Below are positions 26,318-34,888 of a stretch of DNA of 64,000 bases, in pieces. The translations under genes were made by a program, and so were the position numbers. Location: assembly GCF_003917135.1 (NCBI RefSeq), contig NZ_RPDI01000003.1, forward strand, positions 30,157-94,156. Direction: 5' to 3'. A model generated the notes under the pieces. It made no database searches, was not told where the DNA came from, and worked only from the letters and a program-made list of their open reading frames with translations. Position 1 is the stretch's first letter. Each line of letters starts with the position of its first letter. The DNA comes from Leucobacter chromiireducens (GTDB taxonomy: Bacteria; Actinomycetota; Actinomycetes; Actinomycetales; Microbacteriaceae).

Positions 26318-28045
26318 ATGAATCCCGTGCTGCTCATGATTCTCGGCCTCGCCATTTTCGCGCTCGGCTACATCTTCTACTCGCGCTACCTCGCCAAACG
26401 CGTCTATCAGCTCGACGAGAAGTTCACCACCCCGGCTCACGAGCTTGAGGACGACGTCGACTACGTGCCGACGAACAAATTCATTCTCTGGGGGCACCAC
26501 TTCACCTCGGTCGCGGGCGCGGCGCCCATCGTCGGACCAGCAATCGCGGTGATCTGGGGGTGGCTGCCTGCCTTCCTGTGGGTCACGATCGGCACGGTGT
26601 TCTTCGCCGGGATGCACGACCTCGGGGCGCTCTGGGCGTCCGTGCGCAACAAGGGGCGCTCGATCGGGGCGCTGTCCTCCCGCTACATCGGCAAGCGCGG
26701 CTCCGCACTGTTTCTCGTGGTGATCTTCCTGCTGCTGCTCATGGTGATCGCGGCGTTCGCCGTGGTGATCACCGGGCTGCTGATCAGCACGCCCTCCGCG
26801 GTGATCCCCACCTGGGGCGCCATCGTCGTCGCGCTGCTGGTCGGGATCGCGGTGTACCGACTGAAGTGGCCGCTGATCCCGATCACGATTGTCGGCGTGG
26901 TCTCCCTGTACGGCCTCATCGTGCTGGGCGACCGGGTGCCCGTGGTGCTGCCGGAAACGACGCTGGGCATGAGCCCCGCGGCGTTCTGGATCGTCGCGCT
27001 CTTCATCTACGGCGGGATCGCCTCGCTGCTGCCGGTCTGGGTGTTGCTCCAGCCGCGCGACTACATCAACGGCGTGCAGTTGTTCGTCGGCCTGATCCTG
27101 CTCTACAGCGCTGTGCTCGTCGGCACGCTGTTTCTCGGTACCGGGCATGACCTCGTCGCCCCGGCGGTCAACACCGCGACGCCGCCTGGCACGCCCAGCC
27201 TCGTCCCGCTCCTCTTTGTGACGATCGCGTGCGGCGCGATCTCCGGGTTCCACGGCACCGTCGCTTCCGGCACGACCTCGAAGCAGCTCGACCGCGAACC
27301 CGACGCGAGATTCGTCGGATACTTCGGGGCGGTCGGCGAGGGGCTGCTCTCCCTCGGCACGATCCTCGCGGTGACGGCCGGCTTCCGCACGGCGGCCGAG
27401 TGGGAGAGCGTGTACAGCGAGTTCGGGGCCGGTGGCGTCGGCGCGTTCGTCGAGGGCGGCGGGATTCTGATGCAGCAGGGCATCGGTCTGCCCGCCTCGC
27501 TCAGCTCGACCGTGCTGGCCACGATGGCCGTGCTCTTCGCCGCGACCACGATGGACACCGGCATGCGTTTGCTCCGCTTCGTGGTGCAGGAGATCGGCGA
27601 CGGCTTGAAGATCCGCATCTCGCGCTTCCCCGCGACGCTCGTGGTGCTGGTGGTCGGCCTCGGGCTGACGTTCTCACAGGGTGCCGACGGCGAGGGCGGG
27701 CTGCGGATCTGGCCGCTGTTCGGCACGACGAACCAGCTGCTCGCTTCGCTCACGCTCGGGATCGTGGCCGTGATCCTGCTGCGAAAGCGGCGGAACCCGT
27801 GGCCGGCGCTGATCCCGCTCATCCTTGTATTCGCGATGGCGTTCTGGGCGGCGATCGCGCAGCTGTCGACCTTCACGACGCCGGGTGATCCCGACTGGCT
27901 GCTCTTCGGCATCGATCTCATCATCATTGTGGCGAGCGTGTGGGTGGCGGTCGAGGTCATCATTGCGATGCGGCGCGCGATGCGGGAGCCGGCCGAGGCC
28001 CCCGACGCGGATGAGGTGCAGGCCGCGGTGCGGGAGGCCAGCTAG
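26318..28045 (+). CDS. cstA: CstA family carbon-starvation transporter
   Basis: A 575-residue protein with about 14-16 hydrophobic helices. Family hallmarks are KFILWGHHFTSVAGAAPIVGPAIAVIWGW near residues 51-80, GTVFFAGMHDLGALWASVRNKGRSIG, and GFHGTVASGTTSKQL. CstA proteins import pyruvate or peptides under carbon limitation. The length corresponds to the shorter CstA type. The last base pairs of the stop overlap the start of the following small gene. In many bacteria a YbdD/YjiX gene follows; here a different CC-tailed small protein takes that place. Confidence 0.92.
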   Translation: MNPVLLMILGLAIFALGYIFYSRYLAKRVYQLDEKFTTPAHELEDDVDYVPTNKFILWGHHFTSVAGAAPIVGPAIAVIWGWLPAFLWVTIGTVFFAGMHDLGALWASVRNKGRSIGALSSRYIGKRGSALFLVVIFLLLLMVIAAFAVVITGLLISTPSAVIPTWGAIVVALLVGIAVYRLKWPLIPITIVGVVSLYGLIVLGDRVPVVLPETTLGMSPAAFWIVALFIYGGIASLLPVWVLLQPRDYINGVQLFVGLILLYSAVLVGTLFLGTGHDLVAPAVNTATPPGTPSLVPLLFVTIACGAISGFHGTVASGTTSKQLDREPDARFVGYFGAVGEGLLSLGTILAVTAGFRTAAEWESVYSEFGAGGVGAFVEGGGILMQQGIGLPASLSSTVLATMAVLFAATTMDTGMRLLRFVVQEIGDGLKIRISRFPATLVVLVVGLGLTFSQGADGEGGLRIWPLFGTTNQLLASLTLGIVAVILLRKRRNPWPALIPLILVFAMAFWAAIAQLSTFTTPGDPDWLLFGIDLIIIVASVWVAVEVIIAMRRAMREPAEAPDADEVQAAVREAS

Positions 28046-28299
28046 TGGGCCGGTGGGGATCGCTGCTGGCCGGCGCGCGCGAGCTCGCCGTCGCGCCCTA
28101 CCGCCGCACGTTCGCCCGCGCGAAGCGCGACGAGGAGGACCTGTTCACGCTGCTCGTGCTCGGCGAGACGCTCGGGGTGCCGGACCCGGTCGCGTACTAC
28201 ACGATCGAGCTGATGCCGCACCTCCTGCCCGAGTTCCACGCCTGGCATCGTCGCATGGGGATGCCGCGCTCGCCCCTGGACCAGTTCGCGTGCTGCTGA
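28045..28299 (+). CDS. Small CC-terminal protein (cory-CC-star type)
   Basis: An 84-residue soluble protein that ends in FACC, with two cysteines directly before the stop. It also has the conserved-looking block DEEDLFTLLVLGETLGVPDPVAYYTIELMPHLLPEFHAWHRRMG. This matches my memory of the actinobacterial family called cory-CC-star, found with CstA and ArsA-like ATPases. The function is unknown. The GTG start overlaps the cstA stop and its own stop lies inside the ATPase gene, so the three are translationally coupled. The cysteine pair could bind metal, a thiol cofactor or the ATPase. Confidence 0.7.
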   Translation: MGRWGSLLAGARELAVAPYRRTFARAKRDEEDLFTLLVLGETLGVPDPVAYYTIELMPHLLPEFHAWHRRMGMPRSPLDQFACC

Positions 28300-29264
28300 C
28301 GGCGCTCACGGGCACGCCGGTGGTGTTCGTCGGTGGTAAGGGTGGGGTCGGGAAGACCACGATCGCGTCGGCCCTCGCCCGCGCCGCGGCCGAGCGTGGG
28401 CAGCGCGTGCAGCTCGTCTCCACCGATCCCGCGCACAATCTCGGCCACGTCTGGGGGTGCGCGGTCGGCGATCCTGGGACGCGCCTCTGGACCGCGCCGC
28501 TGGGATCCAGCGGCCGGGTCGACGGTGTGGAGATCGATGCTGCGGCGACAACCGAGCGGCACCTCGCCGCCGTCGCGGGGACGGTGCGGCGCATGCTGCC
28601 GGCGGAGATGCACGCGCAGGCCGAGCAGCACCTCGCGCTCGCGCGCGACGCCCCGGGGAGCCATGAGGCGGCGACACTTGAGCGGGTGGCCGACGCGGTG
28701 GCGCGCGGCCGCGGTGACTTCGACCTCACCGTGTTCGACACGGCCCCGACCGGGCACACGCTCCGGCTGCTCTCCCTGCCGCGCCGACTGCTCGCGTGGA
28801 GCGAGGGGCTGCTCGATCGGCGGACGCGCGCCGACCGCTTCGCCGGGGCGCTGCGCGGGATCGACGCGGACGGCGCCGCAGCTGGCGTGCCGGATCGCGA
28901 TCGCGCGCTCGAACGCGTGCTCACGCACCGGCGCGATCGCTTCGCGGAGCTCGCCGCGGTGCTCGGGGACGCCGAGCGCGCGCGCTTCGTGCTCGTGACC
29001 ACCGCCGAGCGGATCCCGCTCGTGGAGAGCCGCGAGCTGGCCGCCGAGCTTCGCCGCATCGGGGTCGCGGTGGGCGGGGTGGTGCTGAACCGGCTCGCGT
29101 CGGAGGCCGCGGGCGAGGCGGGCCGCCCGTCGGACGCGGAGTATGGAGCCGCGCTGCGCGCGCTCCGCGCCGAGCTCCCCGGGGTGCCGCTCTCAGAGGT
29201 GCCGGCCATCGCCGGCGGCGTGCACGGCGACGAGGGGCTTCGGGCACTCGGCGCGTGGCTGTAA
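28290..29264 (+). CDS. ArsA/Get3-related P-loop ATPase
   Basis: A 324-residue SIMIBI-class ATPase. The deviant Walker A is [13 protein letters not shown] (about residues 12-24). The switch-I-like [11 protein letters not shown] and the switch [17 protein letters not shown] are typical of ArsA and Get3. A late VVLNRLAS block is also present. The arsenite-binding cysteines of ArsA are not evident, so arsenite export is unlikely. Gene order links it to CstA and the CC-tailed protein. The GTG at 28290 overlaps the small gene by ten bases. Confidence 0.85.
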   Translation: MLLTALTGTPVVFVGGKGGVGKTTIASALARAAAERGQRVQLVSTDPAHNLGHVWGCAVGDPGTRLWTAPLGSSGRVDGVEIDAAATTERHLAAVAGTVRRMLPAEMHAQAEQHLALARDAPGSHEAATLERVADAVARGRGDFDLTVFDTAPTGHTLRLLSLPRRLLAWSEGLLDRRTRADRFAGALRGIDADGAAAGVPDRDRALERVLTHRRDRFAELAAVLGDAERARFVLVTTAERIPLVESRELAAELRRIGVAVGGVVLNRLASEAAGEAGRPSDAEYGAALRALRAELPGVPLSEVPAIAGGVHGDEGLRALGAWL

Positions 29265-29303
29265 CTTTGCGGCGCTCCGCGACCCCGCGCTGGTATGCTG
29301 ATC

Positions 29304-29378
29304 TGGTCGTGACTGGCGTACAGATGGTCCACCATCGGGGAACGACACCTCTTCACGGAATGGCCGCTCGCCTGGGTC
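29304..29378 (+). promoter_or_regulatory. ZTP (pfl) riboswitch upstream of glyA-folD
   Basis: The core GGTCGTGACTGGCG (29305-29318) is followed by a GATGG/CCATC hairpin (29323-29335), then CGGGGAACGAC, which closes P1 (29306-29310 with 29342-29346). After a variable linker comes CCGCTCGCCTGGGT (29364-29377). This is the two-subdomain layout and consensus of ZTP/ZMP-sensing pfl RNAs, which upregulate folate and one-carbon genes when 10-formyl-THF is low. A -10-like TATGCT at 29294-29299 would start transcription right at P1. Confidence 0.92.
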
Positions 29379-29431
29379 TTGATTCCGATCCCGATTCCGC
29401 CCGCGCGGAGCGAACACCTGAGGAGCGCACC

Positions 29432-30715
29432 ATGTCCACCCAGTCAGCTTTCTTCAACGAGCCGCTTGAGGTCGTCGATCCCGAAATCGCCGAGGTCCTC
29501 AAGAACGAGCTCGGCCGCCAGCGCGGCACGCTCGAGATGATCGCCAGCGAGAACTTCGTTCCGCGCGCGGTGCTCGAGGCGCAGGGCTCCGTCCTCACCA
29601 ACAAGTACGCCGAGGGCTACCCGGGGCGCCGCTACTACGGTGGCTGCGAGTACGTCGACATCGCGGAGGATCTCGCTCGGGATCGCGCGAAGTCGCTGTT
29701 CGGCGCCGCGTACGCGAACGTCCAGCCCCACTCGGGCGCATCGGCGAACGCCGCGGTGCTCTCCGCGATCGCGGAGCCGGGCGACACGATCCTCGGCCTG
29801 GAGCTCTCGCACGGTGGGCACCTCACCCACGGCATGAAGCTCAACTTCTCCGGCAAGCTCTACAACGTCGCCTCGTACGGCGTCGATCCCGAGACGTTCC
29901 TGATCGACATGGACGTCGTGCGGGCGAAGGCACTCGAGGTGAAGCCCAAGGTCATCATCGCCGGCTGGTCGGCGTACCCGCGCACGCTCGACTTCGCGGC
30001 GTTCCGCGCGATCGCCGACGAGGTGGGCGCGACGCTCTGGGTCGACATGGCGCACTTCGCTGGCCTCGTGGCCGCTGGCCTGTACCCGAACCCGGTGCCG
30101 CACGCGCACGTCGTTTCCTCGACCGTGCACAAGACCATCGGCGGCCCCCGCTCGGGTTTCATCCTCACGAACGATCTGGATCTCTATAAGAAGATCAACT
30201 CGAACGTGTTCCCCGGCCAGCAGGGCGGCCCGCTCATGCACGTGATCGCGGCGAAGGCGACCGCGTTCAAGCTCGCGGCTACCGAGGAGTTCGCCGACCG
30301 CCAGGCGCGCACGCTCTCGGGCGCGAAGCTCCTCGCGTCGGCGCTCACCACCGAGGCGTCGAAGGCCGCCGGTGTTGACGTGCTCACGGGCGGCACCGAC
30401 GTGCACCTGGTGCTCGCTGACCTGCGCCACTCGCAGCTCGACGGCCAGCAGGCCGAGGACGCGCTGCACGCGGTCGGCATCACGGTGAACCGCAACTCGG
30501 TGCCGTTCGATCCGCGCCCGCCGATGGTGACGAGCGGCCTGCGCATCGGCACGCCGGCGCTCGCGACCCGCGGCTTTGGCGACGTCGAGTTCGCCGAGGT
30601 TTCCGACATCATCGCGCTGACCCTGCAGCAGGCCGGCGACATCGAGGCGCTGCGCGCGCGCGTCACGGCGCTCGCCGAGGCCTTCCCGCTGTACCCCGGC
30701 CTCGAGGAGTGGTGA
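29432..30715 (+). CDS. glyA: Serine hydroxymethyltransferase
   Basis: A 427-residue PLP enzyme converting serine and THF to glycine and 5,10-methylene-THF. Visible features are [34 protein letters not shown], the PLP lysine in [14 protein letters not shown], and the C-terminal [19 protein letters not shown] precedes the ATG at 29432. It lies under the ZTP riboswitch and is followed directly by folD, forming a one-carbon operon. Confidence 0.97.
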   Translation: MSTQSAFFNEPLEVVDPEIAEVLKNELGRQRGTLEMIASENFVPRAVLEAQGSVLTNKYAEGYPGRRYYGGCEYVDIAEDLARDRAKSLFGAAYANVQPHSGASANAAVLSAIAEPGDTILGLELSHGGHLTHGMKLNFSGKLYNVASYGVDPETFLIDMDVVRAKALEVKPKVIIAGWSAYPRTLDFAAFRAIADEVGATLWVDMAHFAGLVAAGLYPNPVPHAHVVSSTVHKTIGGPRSGFILTNDLDLYKKINSNVFPGQQGGPLMHVIAAKATAFKLAATEEFADRQARTLSGAKLLASALTTEASKAAGVDVLTGGTDVHLVLADLRHSQLDGQQAEDALHAVGITVNRNSVPFDPRPPMVTSGLRIGTPALATRGFGDVEFAEVSDIIALTLQQAGDIEALRARVTALAEAFPLYPGLEEW

Positions 30716-30720
30716 GCCCG

Positions 30721-31614
30721 GTGGCTGAGTCCACCGGCGCACAGCGCCTGAACGGCACGCAGGCCGCGGCCGACATCAAGGCCGAGCTCACCGAGCGCGT
30801 CGCCGCGCTTGCCGGGCGCGGCATCGTGCCCGGTCTCGCGACCGTGCTCGTCGGCGAGGATCCGGGATCGCAGTGGTACGTCGCGGGGAAGCACCGCGAC
30901 TGCGCCGAGGTCGGCATCGCGTCGATCAAGCGCGAGCTGCCCGAGTCGGTGTCGCAGGAGGAGCTTGAGGCGGTGCTCGCCGAGCTCAACGCGGATCCCG
31001 CGTGCACGGGCTACATCGTCCAGCTGCCGCTGCCGAAGCACATCGACACGGATCGCATCCTTGAGTGCATCGATCCGGCGAAGGACGCCGATGGGCTGCA
31101 CCCCACCAACCTGGGGCGGCTCGTGCTCAACGCGAACACCGAGATCACCTCGCCGCTGCCGTGCACACCGCGCGGTGTCATCGAGCTGGTGGAGCGCAAC
31201 GGCCTGTCGTGGGCGGGCAAGCACGTGGTCGTGGTTGGCCGCGGTGTGACGGTGGGGCGCCCGATTGGGCCGCTGCTGACGCGCCGCGAGTTCAACGCGA
31301 CGGTGACGCTCACCCACACCGGAACGCAGGATCTGTCCGCTGAGCTGCGCCGTGCCGACGTGATCGTCGCCGCCGCCGGCGTTGAGGGCATCGTGCGCGC
31401 CGAGGACGTCAAGCCGGGCGCCATCGTGCTCGACGTTGGGGTCTCGCGCAAAACCGACCCCGAGACCGGCAAGAGCCGCGTGGTGGGCGACGTCGATCCC
31501 GCGGTTGCTGACGTTGCGGGCTGGGTCTCCCCCAACCCGGGTGGCGTCGGCCCCATGACCCGCGCGCTGCTCCTGAAAAACGTCGTCGAGATGGCGGAGC
31601 GCGCAGCCGCATAG
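30721..31614 (+). CDS. folD: Bifunctional methylene-THF dehydrogenase/cyclohydrolase
   Basis: A 297-residue Fol[32 protein letters not shown] is the catalytic block, with [11 protein letters not shown] after it. [18 protein letters not shown] is the NADP site and [15 protein letters not shown] the C-terminal signature. It oxidises the methylene-THF made by GlyA. The GTG at 30721 is taken, with GAGGAG 11 bases upstream. In-frame GTG codons at 30709 and 30712 overlap the glyA end and are alternatives. Confidence 0.94.
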   Translation: MAESTGAQRLNGTQAAADIKAELTERVAALAGRGIVPGLATVLVGEDPGSQWYVAGKHRDCAEVGIASIKRELPESVSQEELEAVLAELNADPACTGYIVQLPLPKHIDTDRILECIDPAKDADGLHPTNLGRLVLNANTEITSPLPCTPRGVIELVERNGLSWAGKHVVVVGRGVTVGRPIGPLLTRREFNATVTLTHTGTQDLSAELRRADVIVAAAGVEGIVRAEDVKPGAIVLDVGVSRKTDPETGKSRVVGDVDPAVADVAGWVSPNPGGVGPMTRALLLKNVVEMAERAAA

Positions 31615-31664
31615 GGTGCCCGGACGCTGGGGCGCTGGCGCTTCGTGCGCCGCGCCGTCCACAT

Positions 31665-31717
31665 ACGGCAGGGCCCCTGTGGCGGAACGTGATGTTCCGC
31701 CGCAGGGGCCCTGCCGT
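31665..31717. terminator. 24-bp hairpin between folD and the SipW locus
   Basis: Arms 31665-31688 and 31694-31717 pair with a single T/G mismatch around a five-base GTGAT loop. This very stable structure lies between the converging ends of the folD operon and the first SipW-type locus. Confidence 0.75.
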
Positions 31718-31762
31718 GTCCCCGCCCCGGATCCCGCGCCGCTCAGCACGGGCTCCAGTGCC

Positions 31763-32311
31763 CTAACTCGCGGCCACCGTACTCCAGGTGCAGTCAGCGT
31801 TCGTGCCGGCGAGCCCGCTCGTCCCGGTGGCGACCAGCCACGCGGACTTCCAGCCCCCTGGGCCGGTGAGGCGCACTGCAACGGACGCGCCCCCGCCGAG
31901 GAGGCCACCGAGCAGCCCCAGGTTGAACTCGGTCTTTGCGGCGCTCGTCGTGCCGGAGACGGTGACGCTGCCGAGGAGCGCTGCGGTGAGCGGCGTGAGG
32001 CCGCCCTGCGCGAGGTAGCCGTACTCGGCGCTCGCCATCGTGTAGCCGGTCGTGCCGGCCGGCACCCGCCAGTCCACGGTAATCTTCGGGGCCGCGCCCA
32101 GGAGGCCGGGGTTGAACGCGCACTTCACCGTGAGCGGTTGCGGGGTGGGCACGGTCAGCGCCACGAAGGAGGCGGCGGCCGCCTCCGTGTCTGCCCAGCT
32201 CGCCTCGGTGAGCGACGCGGGAACCACCCCGACGACCAGGATCGCGGCACCCGCCACGGACGCGGCGAGCGCGCGGCGCGCGCAGCGTTCCCCGTCGCGT
32301 CGCGCCCTCAC
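31763..32311 (-). CDS. SipW-dependent-type signal peptide protein, third of locus 1
   Basis: A 182-residue secreted protein. A basic N-terminus and one hydrophobic helix end in SWADTEAAAASF, the alternate (SipW-type) signal-peptide pattern seen as A-W-T-D-T-E in its neighbours. The rest is Gly/Thr/Val-rich, as in beta-sandwich fibre subunits, and contains VKCAFNPGLLG and NADCTW, whose cysteines could pair. The GTG at 32311 overlaps the end of the signal peptidase gene by four bases. No sortase motif is present. It is likely processed by the signal peptidase encoded just upstream. Confidence 0.7.
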   Translation of the reverse strand: MRARRDGERCARRALAASVAGAAILVVGVVPASLTEASWADTEAAAASFVALTVPTPQPLTVKCAFNPGLLGAAPKITVDWRVPAGTTGYTMASAEYGYLAQGGLTPLTAALLGSVTVSGTTSAAKTEFNLGLLGGLLGGGASVAVRLTGPGGWKSAWLVATGTSGLAGTNADCTWSTVAAS

Positions 32312-33552
32312 CGCGCGAGCCTCCCCCGCGCGGCGGTTGCGAGTCCCGCACATCCGAGCCCCGCGACGACGGCACCGAGCGCGAGCACCCACCCCGCAGA
32401 GCCGCCGGTCACGGGCAGCTCCGGCGACGCAGGGGAAGCCTCCCACATTCCGCCCTGCCCGGGCCCCACCTCAGCGGTTTCCTCCTGCCCGACCGCGCGC
32501 ACCGCGAGTTCCACGAGCCCCGCCCCACCTGCGGGGATGGCCCCGGTCACGAGGAACCAGCGCTCGCCTCGATCATGGAGCGTGCCGAGTTGGATCGCAG
32601 CTCCCGAGAGATCGAGCGGCCCGGCCGGGAGCACCGCACGCTCGGTGCCTGGGCACGCACCGTTCACCCATGGCACGGTGCACGAGCGCACGCCCACCTC
32701 GAGCCCGAGTTCCGGATCCCCCGTTGCGAGCAGCGCGACGTCGACGTCACCGGGCGCGGCCGCGGTGAACGCCACCCCCACTTGCCAGTCCACCGGGATG
32801 CCCGGCCGCATGGCGCGCATTGCTGCAGCATCGCCCAGCGACGTCAGCCGGAGGGTGGCGCCCTGCGTCACTGCACGCCGCTCGCCAGCCACCAGCGCGG
32901 GATCGCTGCGCAATGAAGCAGCGGCTGCCGGCGCGCTGCCCGGTGCCCCGACGCCCCAGGCCGCGCCGAGGCACAGCGCGACGAGCACCACCGCACCGGC
33001 GGTGTGCCGCCCGCGTTGGCGCAGCGGCTCGCGGGACTGCGGCTCCCTCGGACCCCGCGGCTCCCGCGGCCAGAACGCCCAGGTGACGAGCGCCGCCGAC
33101 GCGATCGTGAGTGCGCCGAGCACCGCGGGGTGCGAGAACCACATGACCACGTGCGCGAGCCCGGGCACCGCCGCAAGGACCTGCCGCACCTCCGAGACCA
33201 CATACGGTGCTGGATCGTCGACGTCGTTCGCGTCGCCGCGCATCGTAATCGTGCGGCTCGCCCCCTCGCCGGACACCGAGGTGACGCGGTGCGTCACGGG
33301 CAGTGTCCCCGCCCGATCGACGGTGACCACGTCGCCCACCGTGATCGCGCGCGCGGGGATCTCACGCACCACCGCGAGCGATCCCGCAGGGATCCCCGGC
33401 GACATTGACCCGGTTTTGAACATGATGAGCGAGATCCCGAACAGCCCCGAGAGCGCGACCAGCACGATGCAGACGATGCCGCCGAGCGCGGCGACGTTGA
33501 GCAGCGCGTTGCCGACCGCAGCGCCGGCGCGCCTGCCGCCCACACGTGTCAC
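32308..33552 (-). CDS. SipW-type signal peptidase I fused to an LPVTG-anchored ectodomain
   Basis: A 414-residue protein in two parts. Residues 1-160 are a type I signal peptidase of the Ser/His (SipW, ER-like) class: a transmembrane helix, TGSMSPGIPAGSLAVV with Ser49, THRVTSV with His88, and the RGDANDVDD motif. From about residue 182 a second hydrophobic stretch (HTAGAVVLVALCLGAAWGVG, then APAAAAS) looks like another signal peptide. It leads into a roughly 160-residue ectodomain ending LPVTGG, a helix and arginines (sortase signal at 379-383). The GTG at 33552 has GAGGAGG seven bases upstream. No frameshift is needed to explain the fusion. Confidence 0.82.
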   Translation of the reverse strand: MTRVGGRRAGAAVGNALLNVAALGGIVCIVLVALSGLFGISLIMFKTGSMSPGIPAGSLAVVREIPARAITVGDVVTVDRAGTLPVTHRVTSVSGEGASRTITMRGDANDVDDPAPYVVSEVRQVLAAVPGLAHVVMWFSHPAVLGALTIASAALVTWAFWPREPRGPREPQSREPLRQRGRHTAGAVVLVALCLGAAWGVGAPGSAPAAAASLRSDPALVAGERRAVTQGATLRLTSLGDAAAMRAMRPGIPVDWQVGVAFTAAAPGDVDVALLATGDPELGLEVGVRSCTVPWVNGACPGTERAVLPAGPLDLSGAAIQLGTLHDRGERWFLVTGAIPAGGAGLVELAVRAVGQEETAEVGPGQGGMWEASPASPELPVTGGSAGWVLALGAVVAGLGCAGLATAARGRLAR

Positions 33553-33572
33553 GGTGTCCTCCTCTCTCGGCG

Positions 33573-34217
33573 CTAGGACGTTGATGCGGCGGTGAACGTC
33601 CATGTTGCGGACGCGGTGAGCCCTTGTGCGGCGTTCGCGGTGCCCGCGGGGAGCGTGACCGCGAAGCAGTAGCGCACGGGCGCCGACCCGCCGGCCGCGA
33701 GCGGCTGCGTTCCCTGGCCGGCGGTGGCGAGCTGGCTCCACTGCGGCACCACGGTCGTCCCCACCCCCGGCGCGAACGCACCGGCATTGCAGGCGGTGTT
33801 CCCCGTGAGCACCACGACCCCGTACCGCAGGTAGCCGCCGAGCCCCGAGCCGCCCACGACCGCGCCGCTCAGCGCCAGCGAGCCAGGCACCGTGGTCGCC
33901 GACGTGGTGCGCACGGTGAAACTCGCGTAGCTCGTCGTGTCGGGGGACATCGCGGTCGGGGTGACCGTGAAGCTCAGCGTCGCCGGGCCCCCAGCCGGGT
34001 GTTCGCTGAAGTTTGTGCCGTCGCTCGATCCCTCGATGCCGAACACGCTCGCCGCGAAGCTCGCCTGCACGGTCTCCGTGTCGGTCCAGGCCGCGAGCGT
34101 CAGCGAGCCACCCACCCCGAGCACGAGCGCCCCGGCGAGCACGGCTCGCGCACGCGTGAACCATTGGCCGCGCGGCGCCGCGTGCGCACGCGCGGTCGAC
34201 CTCGCGTTCCCACGCAT
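33573..34217 (-). CDS. SipW-dependent-type signal peptide protein, second of locus 1
   Basis: A 214-residue secreted protein with an alternate signal peptide: TRARAVLAGALVLGVGGSLTLAAWTDTETVQASF. FGIEGSSDGTNFSEHP follows and is shared with the upstream paralogue, and a threonine/serine-rich beta-type domain completes the protein. Cysteines occur in NTACNAG and VRYCFAV. TasA/camelysin-like proteins with this architecture form biofilm fibres or surface coats after SipW cleavage. It lies eight bases after the first paralogue and 20 bases before the signal peptidase gene. Confidence 0.78.
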   Translation of the reverse strand: MRGNARSTARAHAAPRGQWFTRARAVLAGALVLGVGGSLTLAAWTDTETVQASFAASVFGIEGSSDGTNFSEHPAGGPATLSFTVTPTAMSPDTTSYASFTVRTTSATTVPGSLALSGAVVGGSGLGGYLRYGVVVLTGNTACNAGAFAPGVGTTVVPQWSQLATAGQGTQPLAAGGSAPVRYCFAVTLPAGTANAAQGLTASATWTFTAASTS

Positions 34218-34225
34218 GATCGGCG

Positions 34226-34816
34226 CTACACGGGGTCGCCGGATTCCGCGGTGAAGGTCCAGACGATCTCACCGGACGCGCCCTGCGGGAGCGTGTCGTC
34301 GGCGGTGATCTGGAAGCACAGGAACGCCGGCGTCTCGGGGGTCGCGAGCGTGAAGCTCGTGACGTTCGCGTCAGTTCCCGTCGTGAACGCGCTCGCGGAG
34401 CACCCCGCCGCCGTGGTGTACACGAAGCTGGCGCTCGTGCCCGTGATCGCGTCGCTCGTATCTGTGGTGAGCGTCACGTTCGCGGCGTGCGTCGCGCCGG
34501 CGATCAGCTGGACGGCGTAGCCCGCGTACACCGCATCCCCCGGCGCGAGCGCGTCGGCGTTCATCTGGAAGGTCAGAGTATCCGGCGCGCCCGTGACCGG
34601 GTGATCCGAGAACGCTGTGCCGTCCGCCGAGCCTTCGATGCCGAAGCTGCCGCTGCCGAACACGCCGCGCACCCACTCCGTGTCCGTCCACGCGGCGAGC
34701 GTCACGGCGGTTCCGACGCCGAGCACGAGGCCGCCGGCGAGCACCGCTCGCGCGCGCGTCCACCCCGTGCGCTTCGTCTCCGCGGTGTTCCCCACACCAT
34801 GCATTTCCTCACGCAT
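34226..34816 (-). CDS. SipW-dependent-type signal peptide protein, first of locus 1
   Basis: A 196-residue paralogue of the next gene. The N-terminus WTRARAVLAGGLVLGVGTAVTLAAWTDTEWVRGVF is followed by FGIEGSADGTAFSDHPVTG. The C-terminal domain has cysteines in AAGCSAS and AFLCFQI. The ATG at 34816 is chosen because AAGGGG lies nine bases upstream; an internal ATG at 34804 is possible. It is the first gene of the locus, 72 bases after the thioredoxin-reductase-like gene, in which a CCAAGC/GCTTGG hairpin (34843-34867) and a TTGACG box are visible. Confidence 0.78.
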   Translation of the reverse strand: MREEMHGVGNTAETKRTGWTRARAVLAGGLVLGVGTAVTLAAWTDTEWVRGVFGSGSFGIEGSADGTAFSDHPVTGAPDTLTFQMNADALAPGDAVYAGYAVQLIAGATHAANVTLTTDTSDAITGTSASFVYTTAAGCSASAFTTGTDANVTSFTLATPETPAFLCFQITADDTLPQGASGEIVWTFTAESGDPV

Positions 34817-34888
34817 AAGCCATACCCCTTTGTACAGACTCACCAAGCCCACCCTGGTGATGCTTGGGGCATATGCTACGTCAACGCA

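Noticed and set aside
28290..29264. Arsenite efflux ATPase ArsA
   Set aside because: No arsB, arsD or arsR companion and no evident arsenite-binding cysteines; gene coupling is with CstA instead.
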